In this document: one piece after another, positions 11,055 to 21,508 of the stretch | Layout: each line of letters starts with the position of its first letter | Numbering within the stretch: the first letter of the stretch is position 1 | From: Kingdonia uniflora | Lineage: Eukaryota; Streptophyta; Magnoliopsida; Ranunculales; Circaeasteraceae | DNA: 64,000 bases | Assembly (NCBI GenBank): GCA_014058105.1 | Contig: JACGCM010001620.1 | Span: 1-64,000 of the forward strand | Reading direction: 5' to 3' | Program-made: the position numbers and the translations under genes | Notes under the pieces: model-generated | The model's input: only the letters and a program-made list of their open reading frames with translations | Told to the model about the DNA's origin: nothing | Database searches by the model: none

Positions 11055-11362
11055 TTTAATATTGTTGGAATTGAATTTTTTTTACCTTAGAATTGAGAGA
11101 GAGGAAAAAGTAAAATGTAAAGAATGAGTCGAGTTGGAATGAAAAATTGATAACAGTTGAAGCGGCGGTAAAAAGAACACCGCGCAGTAAAAGAAATACC
11201 GCATGGTAAAAGGAACTCCTCTTAATAAAATAAAATAAAAGCCACGTCACAAACCCTAACTTGCTGTTGGGAGAGGCTGGGTGTGGGTTGGGGTTTTTAT
11301 GGGTCCCTTGTAAGAAGCCACACCCAAACCCCAACCCCAACTTGCTGCTGGACTTGCTCTAA

Positions 11363-11427
11363 GGGAATCCTCTCTCCCATGTGCTCAAACATAGAACAAT
11401 TTCCCCAAACATTTCTTCAAACAAACA
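11363..11427 (+). promoter_or_regulatory. Short leader of the ArfB-like gene between transposon end and ATG
   Basis: Only 65 bases separate the TAA after the right end of Harbinger-like element B from the start codon at 11428. The start context is AAACAATGG, with A at -3 and G at +4, favourable in plants. No TATA box is visible in these bases, so the promoter must lie in or beyond the transposon sequence, or be TATA-less. Confidence 0.4.
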
Positions 11428-14400
11428 ATGGGTGCAACTAGAGCGACCACAACCATGATCTTCAACCAACTAATCCATCTCTCTCCATTTCTAAAACCCC
11501 TCCCAATCTCATACTTCAATCTCTGCCGCAAATCAGTGTTCATTGAATCCCATAATGTTAGTTTCCGCAGAGGAGGGGTTCGATGGATGGCGTCAGAATC
11601 AGGCAACAGCAACAACAAGGTGTCGTCTCGTCTTTCGCAAGTTCATCAGCTTCTTCAAGAAGCTGAAGAGAGGTCATTCTCTGCTGGAAATGAACCTACG
11701 CCCAAAATCACCTTAGGTATACTTCAAACTTAACCTAATTTTGTAGTTTTAGTTATTACAAATTAGTGAAATTTGATTGGTTGGTTATGGTAAGATACAT
11801 GAAATTGAAGTTAAGCAAAGGAAATTGTAGTTGGGTTTAGTTGGTATTGGCATTTTTTGAGTTTTCGAATGTGGAAAATGAATCTTTAATTAGAATGATA
11901 GTTAGAAAAATTAAATTGCTTACAATAGTAATTTTCGTAAATGTAATTTGGAGATGAAATCGACCAATTCATATAATGTAGTGTAGTGTAGATTGAATAA
12001 CCTGAGATGAACAGACATGGGTTTCTTTGCACTTGAAAGGATATTGATTATTGATATAATTTATTTATTTTTTGTTAGGCAAGCTGGGGTTAAGATAGGA
12101 CTTGATAACCAGGATATGTATTGGAAACATTAAGAATTACACTCTAATGTAGACTTCACCCCTGACATTCTCATCTAGACACATGCATTTCAGTAGGTAA
12201 AGATCTAGGGGCCAAAAATACTTCACCAAAGGTTGTTACATAAAAGTTGCAAGAGTATCTGCTACTCTATTAGTTTCCCTAAGCATACAGAAAGTCATAA
12301 ATACGGAAGGAGTCTTCATCATCTGCCAAATATCTTCAATCATATGAAGGAAGTCAATAATTTTTTTATCATATCCTTTCTCAATACACTAGCGCATTCC
12401 CCTCTAGATGGCTTCCATCTCATGATAAGCTGCAGTTTTAGGTTCAGATTGCCTAGTAAAACCAAAAATGACAGTCACCAGTACTGTTTCTCACCCGTCC
12501 GCCATACACACCTCTAACATCAGGACCCATCAGTATTTATGAACACCACTCCTTCATATGGTGGCTTCCACTTACAATAAAGAACTTTAGAAATCTCATA
12601 CCTGAGTCTGAATTCCTAATTCTCACACAAGTTTATGGGCAATGCGCCACTTTATCAACAATGCATGTTCTTCTGCCAATGTATTCTTCAGAAGGTTTTT
12701 GAAACCTGCACATGAGTAAGAGTTTCATTTCTGAAGGTTCCGTTATTCCTTTCCTTCAAAACATGAAAAACAGAGGCACCAAAAGTTGTCTAAACAATCT
12801 TAGCCACCAAATCTTTTTTGTGCTTATAAGGGCCATCTAATGATTCTAATCCACCTCCTCATATAACCCCACAGGTTGCATAACGAATTTGCATCTAAGC
12901 GGAATCATGCTCCAGATGTCCATAGAGAAGATACAGTTCATAAATAAGTGGTCTATACTCTCATTTGAAGCATGATATAAGATATATAGAGCTATTCCAC
13001 AAACCCCTCTCAAGCAGTCTATCCTGTGTAGATAGGTTGTCTTAATGGCTCCCCAAATAGTAAAACCATGTTTCCAACAAATCTTAGCCCAATTTACAAT
13101 TGGTCTCTTGTTTCTCAAAAAGTTGTAAGCAGATGCTACACGCTAATACCCCCAGTGCTTCACATGCGAAAGTGATACCCTAAGCGTTTTCTTCCAAATT
13201 GCTTATAGCGAAAAGCGAAGCGACCGCTTAATCATCAATTCTTCTTTTTTTCATTTTAAATATTAAAAACATCAAATGATTGAAATATTAACATTCATGC
13301 TAATCTATAATGCACTAATATTACATTAAACTTCGTAGTTATTAATAGAGCATTCCATTTAATTAAAAAGTGATCCTTCCATCGACTCAAGACTAAGTGT
13401 TTTCTTCCAAATTGCTTATAGCGAAAAGCGAAGCGACCGCTTAATCATCAATTCTTCTTTTTTTCATTTTAAATATTAAAAACATCAAATGGTTGAAATA
13501 TTAACATTCATGCTAATCTATAATGCACTAATATTACATTAAACTTCGTAGTTATTAATAGAGCATTCCATTTAATTAAAAAGTGATCCTTCCATTGACT
13601 CAAGACTAGAGTCAATAGAAGACTCAAGAGAGAGAGAGAGAGGAGAGACCCAAAAATAGGGTTAAAAAGAAGTTATGAAGAGAGGTAAGAAAGGGAGCAA
13701 AAACAAAGCAATGGTGAAACAAGAAAGGGAGATGAACAATGAATGAGATTGTCACAGAGCTAACCAAAGCCATACTGGAGCAAAAACGGAGTCAAGAAGA
13801 TGACAGTCTATTAGACTCAAATATAAGGCTAAAGAGAAGCTATTGGAGAGGCAAAAAAGGGATAAATAGAAAATATGGGAAGAAGTAAACACAAGAATAA
13901 TAAAAAATTATAGAAAGAAGCAAAAAATAGGGGTTAACAAAAATAGAGGCCAAAGAAGCAAAAACATGGGTTAACAAAAACAGGGGCAGGGCTAAGCAAA
14001 AATAGCAATGGTGGGCTAAACAGGCCATGGGAAGAAAATGAAAGTGTTGTGATATCAAAGGAGAAGAGTAGATGATGAAAGAAGAAGAGAAGACTTACAA
14101 GAAAGAAAGAAATAAAGAAAAAAAAAGGAGAAGAAAGATAAGATTGACATACCTTTTTCTAAAAACCCTAGCTTTGTTAGCAACCACTCGAAGGCTTATG
14201 TTGTAAACATCTAATCTTCTTGTTGACAATAAACTCGGTGATTTTAGGTTGAAAGCCGAAGAGTCTGTGTTTTGGGGTTATGAAGGAGAGTCCTTTGTTT
14301 GATAAGATAGAGAGACATCATTTAAAAGTCATAACTGTTATTTAGAGGACTTTTATTTAATGTGAAAGAGATAGATCTCAGTTAAATTCCAAAATTGCCC

Positions 14401-17400
14401 TCTAAATTTGACTGTTGGTTGTATAAACTTTTCTTCGATTTGGAGATTATAGCTTTTTAACAAAGTTTTTTTCTAGCAACTTGTCATATTTTGTCTTCGT
14501 CATATTTTGCCTAAACACATCTAAAGTGACATCAGCACTGCTTCTATGAAATTTGTTTAGGAATATCTCTAAGGATTGATTGAAACAAGTTACTAAGCTG
14601 ATGGATCACGTGGGGTCGTCATGCTACCGCACAGGCGGTCGTCTCTCCACCTCGCAGTACCACTTTCTCTATTTTAGTTATTTTTATTTAGTTTATTTGA
14701 TTTGTATTATAATTAGGAGAAATCTCATAATTAAAGTATAGCTAAGGTTTCTATTTGTGCTAGGGCTCTTCTCTTATAAAAGAGAGTTTAAGTTTATTAG
14801 ATTATAACTAAGGTTTCTATTTGTGCTAGGTCTCTTCTCTTATAAAAGAGAGCCTAAGCTTATTTTATTTCTTTGAATTGGTTTGAGAGAGAAATGCTTA
14901 GCCTTAGAGAGAGAGAAAGTGATGTAGAATTTGGGGTAAAACTCATAAACCTTAGGTCTTTGACCTTTATTTTTAATTTATTAAGAGCGATTTGGTAAAA
15001 AAAATGAGTTTTTGTTTAGTTTAATTGAGTTTTAGAGTGTGTTTTCGCTATATTTTCTATCAAATTTGGTATCAAGAGTAATGTTCGTTCCTTATTTTTT
15101 TTATTTTACACAACAAGATGGAGACGATTTACGCGAGAATTGGTCAAAAGATGGATGCAATGATTGCTCTATTGAGTACCCTCGTCAGTTTCGATGGTGA
15201 CGGAAGATTTGCCGATGCTATTGAAGATGAACTTGAAGAAGAGCGGGTTGCTCGATGGTGACAGAAGATTTGCCGATGCTATTGAAGATGAACTTGAAGA
15301 AGAGGGGATTGCTGGATTCGGAGTAGTAAAGTCGCCGAAAAACGGCAATACAAATCTAGGGTTACCGCGAGTTCCACATTGGGAAGTTGCTGTAATTGGC
15401 AAAACTATGATGAACGGAGTTGTTGAAATAGAAAGTAGAAGCATCGGGGAAAGTTTTGGAGGGATTGAGGACGTCGAAAATCAGAGGTTTCGTAAAGAAG
15501 TTACTGCCGATTCAGAACTAGTTGATCGGGGAAATCGTAACAGGTATGTCACAAAACAGTCACTGGAGTTGACGAATCTTTGTGTAAGACCATCGGGGAG
15601 GGTTTTTGCAGCTCGAGGAAGCTGGCAACCGGTGAACTAAACCTAGGGTTGCCGCAAGGTTTGGCCAGAAGAGTCGGGGAAGAAAGGGAGTTACCCCACG
15701 TGCACGCCCGCAACAGGAGCACTCCCAGCAGTGCATCACCCAGGCCATGCCACAACAGTTTTAAATACAGCACGTGCTCCACATGTGAGTATTTCAAATC
15801 CAGAATCGGGTCTACACCCGATTCAGCCCATCAACCCTAATGGGGACGGGTTGGACCGGCTACATACACTTGCAGATTTTAATACCTCAACTAGCTTCAC
15901 AAGCACCCAAGTTCAGTAGAGCCCACCAAACCATACCCTGGAGTGGGTCTATATCCTAACTACGGAAATCCATGACCAAGTGCCAATTCATGCATCTCCA
16001 CCGCCACTGATTACAGTGCAACGACCACCAATTCACCGCCGTGATACTGCGGAGGGAAATCAATACTTTGGGTCGACATATGAGGAACAAAATCATCTAC
16101 ATTCAGCATCCGCAACGGCATACACCACCACGAGCACGGAGTCTACCTCCTCTAGTTGATTGGAAGACATACCCAATCTTTGATGAGTCCCCAAATTAGG
16201 TAATTATTTTACAGTTTAGTGATCTGCATGAATTGGAAGACCGTTCAAGTCAGAGTTTTACTCAGTATTTGGGACCTCTCAATGAAGTCGCGCACGATAT
16301 TTTTGGCGAAACAATAGTTTCTTTCTTTGCAGGCAAACAAAATGGGTACGGCAAATACTTCAAAGACGGGGGAGAGTTGATGGATCGCGTGGGGTTGTCA
16401 CGCTACCGCGCAGGCTCGTCTCTCCACCTCGGAACCACTCTCTCTCTCTTTTAGTTTATTTGATTTACATTATAATTAGGAAAAGTCTCATAATTAGAGT
16501 CTAGCTAGGTTTCTATTTGTTTTAGGTCTCCTCTTATAAAAGAGAGCCTAAACTTAGTATATTTCTTAGAGTTGGTTTGAGAGAGAAAGGCTTAGCCTTA
16601 GAGAGAGAGTGATGTAGAGTTTGGGGTAAAACATCCTAAGTCTTTGACCTTTATTTTTAATCGATTAAGAGCGATTTAGTAAAAAATGAGTTTTTGTTTA
16701 GTTTAATTGAGATTTAGAGTATGCTTCCGCTATAGTTCCTATCATAAACAATTACGTTGTCCAAAAGCAGCAAAAGCAGTGACTAGTTTTAAGGTGACCA
16801 AGGGGAACTGCATTTCTCTTTATGGATCCCGAATCTCCAGATGGTATTCCAAATGTGTATGCTCACCAGGGTAGTATTTACTGGTTTGAGCCATACCTCA
16901 AAAACAGTTTAAATAGATTTTGTATTTACATTTTGCATTGCATATCTGATGATCATATTAGCTTCCAGTTAGCGTGTTTCTTTTCTGTTTTCTCTGAACT
17001 TGTAAATGTGTGAATGGGACTCTTTGACCAATTTCTGTGATTGCAAAACTGTGTGTCATTTTATTTTAGTACTATTTAAGGGGAAAAGAAAACTGTATTG
17101 AATAAGACTGGATTGGTAAATAAAACCTTTACTGTGATGAGGAAATTCAGTTACAATCATACTTTTATTTTTTTTCAGATCGTGTTACTGTCAGTTTTGC
17201 TAGAAGTGGTGGGCCTGGAGGCCAAAATGTCAATAAAGGTCTGTTCAATCCGTATTTGTCACATATACTGGTTATCTAATCACATTTCCTTTTCGCGTCA
17301 TCTTCTTTTAGTGTGCAACTTATTAAATCTTATCTTACTGGTAATGTCACTTAACAGTGAGTACAAAGGTGGACATGCGCTTCAATGTTAATAAGGCGTA

Positions 17401-19001
17401 TTGGCTAAGCGACAGGATCAAAGAGAAAATTATGCAAGTGGTATGTTACTGCCATTTTTTGTGCATCTTTCTCATATAATTTAAGACATTTTATGTTTGT
17501 GAAGATACATGGAACAAAAACCAAGGAAAAAAGGGTTTTAAGTGTGAAAGGCCAATTATCCTTTAGAGAAATTAGAGAGAAAGCATTGTAAATTTAGTGG
17601 ATGAAGCTTTACGAAAAATACTCAAAAGACTTACTATTGATAAAGAAGTCGGCAATGGCTTATACTTGTACAAAAGCAGTAATGCTGAAACATTGTGCAA
17701 TCTCAGCATTTTTATAGCTGCAGTAAACTACAAAAGAGGAAGCTGTGGCAGACACAAGTTGACTTCAAAGATGACTAAGGTGCATGAAACGCGTGAATGG
17801 GGCGCAGTAAATTTTATTAAACTATCTTCATTGTCCAGCAAACAAGTGACACAAAAGAATGATAGAAGTGAGACACTCCATATGTTGGGAAAACGCCTCA
17901 AAGCTATCGCTTTATAGATTGTCGTGTCCCTGACGAAGCCAGTTTTCTAAGGATTGTTCTCATCAGCTTTTTTTCTAGCATACCTTGCTGTGGATGTTTT
18001 ATTTACCTTTAAAGCTAGGTTGTACAGATTTTAGTCCTGCTTAATCATATGTTATCTCACGAAACGCTCCATCTTTTATAGATAATGCCTCAAGCCTTTC
18101 TAGTTTACATTTTGCATGCCTTCTTCAACGTAATGCTGATTATATTATGTCTTCCGTGATGACAGGAAAAAAACCGGATCAACAAAGATGGGGAAATTGT
18201 GGTTTCTTCTACAAAGACTAGAACACAGAAGTTCAGTTCTATTACCTGCTCATTGTTGTTTTCCATTATTCTTACAGTTATCTTGGGCATCCATTTTCAT
18301 TCTCCCTTTCTTCTTCAGGGGTAATATCGAAGATGCTCTTGAAAAACTGCAGGTACCATTTGATAATTGTTGGTTCTTTTTTTTTGGTAAAGGCATTGTT
18401 TGTTTTTCTTTTTTATTTCCTCTCGTATAATATGTTAAAATCAAAGATCAAAATGTTGTATTTTACCAATGTATCGGCTAGTCAATATTTTTTATATGCC
18501 CGTATGTTGGCATATATACAATAGAAACTGTTAAGTACAATATTGGGATACACAATCTTCTGGATTTGACCAGCTCAATGACTTCTGCTAATCTAAATCT
18601 CTTGATATTATTGTTATGACATACCTACATTTTGTGAAACTTTTTTTTCTTTCGGATGTAATGGAACAGGAAATAATTAATGCTGCTTCGTATGTCCCAC
18701 CACCTCCTTCTGAAGAGCAAAAGAAAAAAATTGCTAAACTGTAAGGAAACTTCATTCTTTTTGCATAGCCAAAGTTTTTTCACGCAGCATAATTTTCCAT
18801 TTAGTTCCTCACGTTTACACCTACACCGTATATATGCACCTTTTAATGATTCTTCTTCATTTTTTTTGTGGACTTATTAAAATGGAATACGGTTTATGTT
18901 TTGATTGCAGAGCTGCTGCTGGGGAACAAAGGAGGCTGCAAAATAAAAAGGCTCTTTCACAGAAAAAATCCATTAGGAGAAGCAGGAATAGTTGGGATTG
19001 A
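11428..19001 (+). CDS. ArfB/ICT1-type peptidyl-tRNA hydrolase (class I release factor family), predicted mitochondrial
   Basis: This protein hydrolyses peptidyl-tRNA on stalled ribosomes and is related to bacterial ArfB and the mitoribosomal ICT1. Seven exons can be read with GT-AG borders: 11428-11716, 17179-17238, 17358-17440, 18166-18230, 18319-18352, 18670-18740 and 18911-19001. They total 693 nt and encode 230 residues. Residues 1-60 are basic and hydroxylated without acidic residues, a likely mitochondrial presequence. SGGPGGQNVNK at residues 106-116 holds the catalytic GGQ (110-112). VDMRFNV, RINKDGEIVVSSTKTRTQK and NIEDALEKLQ follow, and a basic C-terminal tail (KKSIRRSRNSWD) would enter the ribosomal mRNA channel, as in ArfB. 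Reading phase is kept at all junctions, so the gene looks intact. A second Met at residue 53 (MASESG) could give a shorter form. Intron 1 (5,462 bp) is packed with repeats, and a Harbinger end lies 68 bp upstream of the start codon. Confidence 0.93.
12200..13140 (-). mobile_element. LINE fragment in intron 1 (zf-RVT and RNase H remnants)
   Basis: At 12846-13118 on the minus strand the frame reads NWAKICWKHGFTIWGAIKT and later ASNESIDHLFMNCIFSMDIW. This is the zf-RVT domain of plant L1 LINEs ('C.....ES..HLFF.C....IW'). Further downstream (about 12,540-12,200) VFINTDGS and GGRVRNSTGDCHFW resemble the RNase H domain ('LNTDGS', 'GG..RNS.G'). The reading frame is repeatedly broken. The fragment is 5'-truncated at about 13,140. 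Confidence 0.6.
13181..13606. repeat. 213-bp tandem duplication
   Basis: Two adjacent copies, 13181-13393 and 13394-13606, begin TAAGCGTTTTCTTCC and TAAGTGTTTTCTTCC. They differ at only a few positions seen by eye (C/T in the first ten bases, A/G in CAAATGATTG, C/T near the end). The high identity implies a recent duplication. It lies in intron 1 of the ArfB-like gene, immediately followed by an (AG)n tract at about 13,626-13,645. Confidence 0.9.
13607..14598. other. Intron stretch without a gene; purine-rich
   Basis: The stretch is rich in A and G on the plus strand (GAAGAAAG-type runs at 14,070-14,150) and starts with an AG microsatellite. The 72-residue minus-strand frame at 13840-14058 is hydrophobic only because of this composition. 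No gene was recognised. Confidence 0.6.
14599..15062 (+). repeat. 5' LTR of a small LTR retrotransposon
   Basis: This 464-bp repeat begins TGATGGATCACGTGGGG and ends TTTTCTATCA. It is clearly similar to 16378-16744. It carries an internal near-duplicate of about 70 bp (AAGGTTTCTATTTGTGCTAGG...TCTTATAAAAGAGAG, at 14,743 and 14,806), each with a TATAAAAG box, while the 3' LTR has one copy. The TATAAAAG boxes are good candidates for the element's promoter. Confidence 0.85.
15063..16377 (+). mobile_element. Internal region of the small LTR element; no pol
   Basis: A primer-binding site (TGGTATCAAGAGT, about 15,067) directly follows the 5' LTR and is one insertion away from the usual tRNA-Met site TGGTATCAGAG. 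A purine tract (AAAGACGGGGGAGAGT, 16,362-16,377) directly precedes the 3' LTR. The interior encodes a frame from the ATG at 15118, then 15194-15640 and further fragments. Acidic stretches such as FADAIEDELEEE and a segment NTNLGLPRVPHWEVAVI are visible, but no protease, integrase or RT motif. A 61-bp tandem duplication (15191 and 15252) has shifted the frame. It is a non-autonomous element with gag-like or unknown coding capacity. Confidence 0.75.
16378..16744 (+). repeat. 3' LTR of the small LTR element
   Basis: This 367-bp repeat begins TGATGGATCGCGTGGGG and ends CCTATCA. It is similar to 14599-15062 but lacks that LTR's internal 70-bp duplication. Flanking pentamers TAAGC (14594-14598) and TAAAC (16745-16749) look like a diverged target-site duplication. 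Confidence 0.85.
16750..17178 (+). other. Remainder of intron 1
   Basis: A 63-residue frame at 16822-17013 begins MDPESPDGIPNVYAHQGS. I do not recognise it and it has no conserved neighbours. The stretch ends with a pyrimidine tract and the acceptor TTTTTTTTCAG before exon 2 at 17179. Confidence 0.4.
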
Positions 19002-20768
19002 GTCGTTCTAATGACTGAATGATTTAAGGTATAAATGTAATTTACTATAAGTGAAGGTTATCAAAAGACAACCTAAAATTAATTTCAAATTAAAAAATAT
19101 CTGACTTGTTGGTGTTCACAAGAAAGAACCTTAAGCGGAATCTATAATAATAATTTTTGGTTACATCTGCTAGTTTATTCAAGAAACTCTAAAAGAAAAA
19201 TCCTGATTTTTTTTTCCGGAGAAACGTATTGATAAGTGTGTTTTCAGCTGAAACTACATTTGATATGCTTTTTTGTTTTTTCTTTTGAGAATTACATTTG
19301 ATGTCTCTTTTCAGAAGATGACTTGTTGTTGCAGATACATGTAGTCTTAGAGTTGGCTTACTTTCTCTTAACATTTTATCTTACCATAATTTGCAGATCG
19401 TTTTCACTTCCAGGAATGAAATTTTAATTTCGTCTTCTTTGTAGCAGTTTCTCATCTATCCGATCTGAATAAGCAGAAGACCAAGAAACCAATGTAGTTT
19501 TCTGTTTTCGATGCAAGAGTTTATCTTCCCATATGAGGAGGACAGTCGCAACTGCAGAACCCCAACTTTACTAATACAGAAATACGAGACAACTAACCCG
19601 GGTACGAGATCAAATATTTGAGTGCTGATAACTTCTTTTTTTTTGTATTGTTGTTGTTGTACAAGTCACTTATTCTTACTTTTTTGTAATACTTGAATAT
19701 CTATATGAAATTAGCTTGAAACACTAAATCACTATCCCATTTACTTTTTGCTCATATAAATGCACCAAGCACCCATTCATCTCATAGAACTTTAAACAGT
19801 TGAGGACACCTAAAATAGTTGGGGAAAGACTTAGATGATGACAGTTTGCCCACTGACACAGTAAATACAGAATCGATAGGATGCAACTCTGGAAACTACT
19901 AGAAATAAAGAAATAGGGGGGAAAACAACTAAAATATACAAACTAAGTGTTGGTGAAAACTGTTTTTGAATGGATTCTTGATGTATTTTAGGGTCATAAC
20001 CTTCCTCTCTGTTTAGTTAAGGAGTATCCGCCTTTCACTTGTCAAACCCGCTCGCCGTTTGGCGAGTCTGCTTTGGAAGGTCTAACTCTAGCAATAGCAA
20101 AGATAAATCTGAAGAAATCAAATGAAAAAACAATCACCCCAACATACAAGATCTACATAGAAACCCCAAGATACGAAACGAAAGAAAACACATCTATTAT
20201 GCATTATACATAATAAGGGTTACAACATGATGATTACATAGGCAAACTTAGCTAATAAGCAAAGAACAAACTTTTGTGCAAGATTGGAGAACAAGTCAAG
20301 GATTGATGTCCACCAAAAAAAAGTTATGGCATGAGATACCCTTGAAATTTATTTGCAAAATTGTGTTCTCCTAAAGCAGTTGCTAGAATCAGTAATTATC
20401 AGCTAATACAGCCAATCGTGGTGGTTTGGCGAACGCCAAAACAAGCAGTACAGCCCCTAGTACAACCAGATTAACTAATTTTAACTAGTTCTGTCAAATT
20501 CCCAAAACCTGTTTCAGGCTTCAGTTTCCTAGAATTAAACTAAATCGGCGTAAAAAAAATCTTTCCAAGAACCTGACAACGAGGCATGTACTTCATATCA
20601 ACTTACTCAGAAAATCATTCAACATCTATAGCAATTAGCAATTTACAGACACCTCTGATACTGCAAAAACAAGTAAGACACTTTTAATGGAAGAAAAAAG
20701 AAAGAACAGAGAACTATACAAAATGTATTTTTACAAACTCGTAAGAGAAAAAACTAAATATCTCAAAA
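19002..20768. other. Intergenic region between convergent genes
   Basis: The stretch contains the 3' untranslated region of the ArfB-like gene on the left and that of the DUF1442 gene on the right. Sequences are AT-rich; only short meaningless frames occur on both strands. No RNA gene or transposon terminus was recognised. Confidence 0.6.
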
Positions 20769-21508
20769 TCATCTTCGATACACATGTTCCTCGCCAGATT
20801 CATGATCCATGTGTCTGACCCACCGGCTAACCTTTGTCCCTGAACTAAGACTACCACCACTACTGGTTGCAGCCACATGTGCCATTTCTAAACCTTCCCC
20901 CACCGGAAGATACGCGGTCCGTACAACCCGTGCACTGCTATCAAGCACACTCCGCCACCTAAACCCCGAATTATTTCTCGGACTCGCGTTCTTGCAAACC
21001 AAAACTGCCCCCCTGTGACTCAACTTTGCAAACCTAAGTATCCTAGAAAAGTCCTTTTGCCGGCAATCCGCCACAAGAAAATCTATACCCATTAACGCAC
21101 CCATCACCTCCTCGACCTCACCTACAATAACCTCCGGCGAAATACCAACCTCGTCCATTGCTTTAACATACGCCAATCTCGACCGTTCTTCTGGAACAAC
21201 GCAAACATGTCTCCCTCCTGTATGATGGCTTGCTCTGACCAAACCAATACTTGTTGTGATCACCCCACCATGACACCACATCTCCACTATCAACTGCGCT
21301 TTCCATCCACCTACCATCGCCGAAACAAGCTCTGCTACGCTCGATTCCTCAAAAACCTCACACTGCACATAAATATAACATAGCAAAAAACATCAAAAAC
21401 CAATCTTGGAAAGAAAGAAAAAAAAATCTTTAATAACTAAATACTTACTGATTTAACGGTATCAATATACGCTTTCGAAGCCGTCTCCGGGGACCAAACT
21501 AACTTCAT
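20769..21508 (-). CDS. DUF1442 family protein (methyltransferase-like fold)
   Basis: This is a plant-specific DUF1442 protein, a family with an S-adenosylmethionine-dependent methyltransferase-like fold whose reaction is not known. There are two exons on the minus strand: 21449-21508 (20 codons, starting MKLVWSPETASKAYIDTVKS) and 20769-21362. The donor GTAAGT and acceptor GTGCAG leave the phase intact, giving 217 residues, typical for the family. Family hallmarks are the W-SPE-A-KAYIDTV N-terminus, SSVAELVSAMVGGWKAQLIV (residues about 26-45) and VVPEERS. GIDFLVADCRQKDFSRILRF and GAVLVCKNA follow. The C-terminus has RSVLDSSARVVRTAYLPVGEG and ends SRWVRHMDHESGEEHVYRR. It appears intact. Confidence 0.92.

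Larger units (their letters stand above)
8115..11359. mobile_element. Harbinger-like element B carrying a PMD gene
   Basis: The right end at 11349-11359 reads TGGACTTGCTC followed by TAA (11360-11362), the reverse complement of a Harbinger/Tourist-type terminus (TTA, then GAGCAAGTCCA). Inside it, 11164-11185 (GGCGGTAAAAAGAACACCGC) is identical over 20 bases to the subterminal segment of element A at 7918. Contents are a Myb-like ORF (+) and a PMD pseudogene (-), convergent as in element A. The left end was not identified; the unit starts at or after the end of element A. Assignment as a single element is inference. Confidence 0.5.

Noticed and set aside
11056..11340. 94-codon minus-strand ORF at the end of element B
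   Set aside because: It overlaps the subterminal repeat of the transposon and is Phe-rich because of T-rich DNA; no motif.
13140..13610. CRISPR-like or satellite array
   Set aside because: There are only two copies of 213 bp with no spacers; it is a simple tandem duplication, and the genome is eukaryotic.
13840..14058. Hydrophobic 72-codon minus-strand ORF as a membrane protein
   Set aside because: The Phe/Leu/Ser-rich translation results from purine-rich plus-strand DNA with no start context or homologue.
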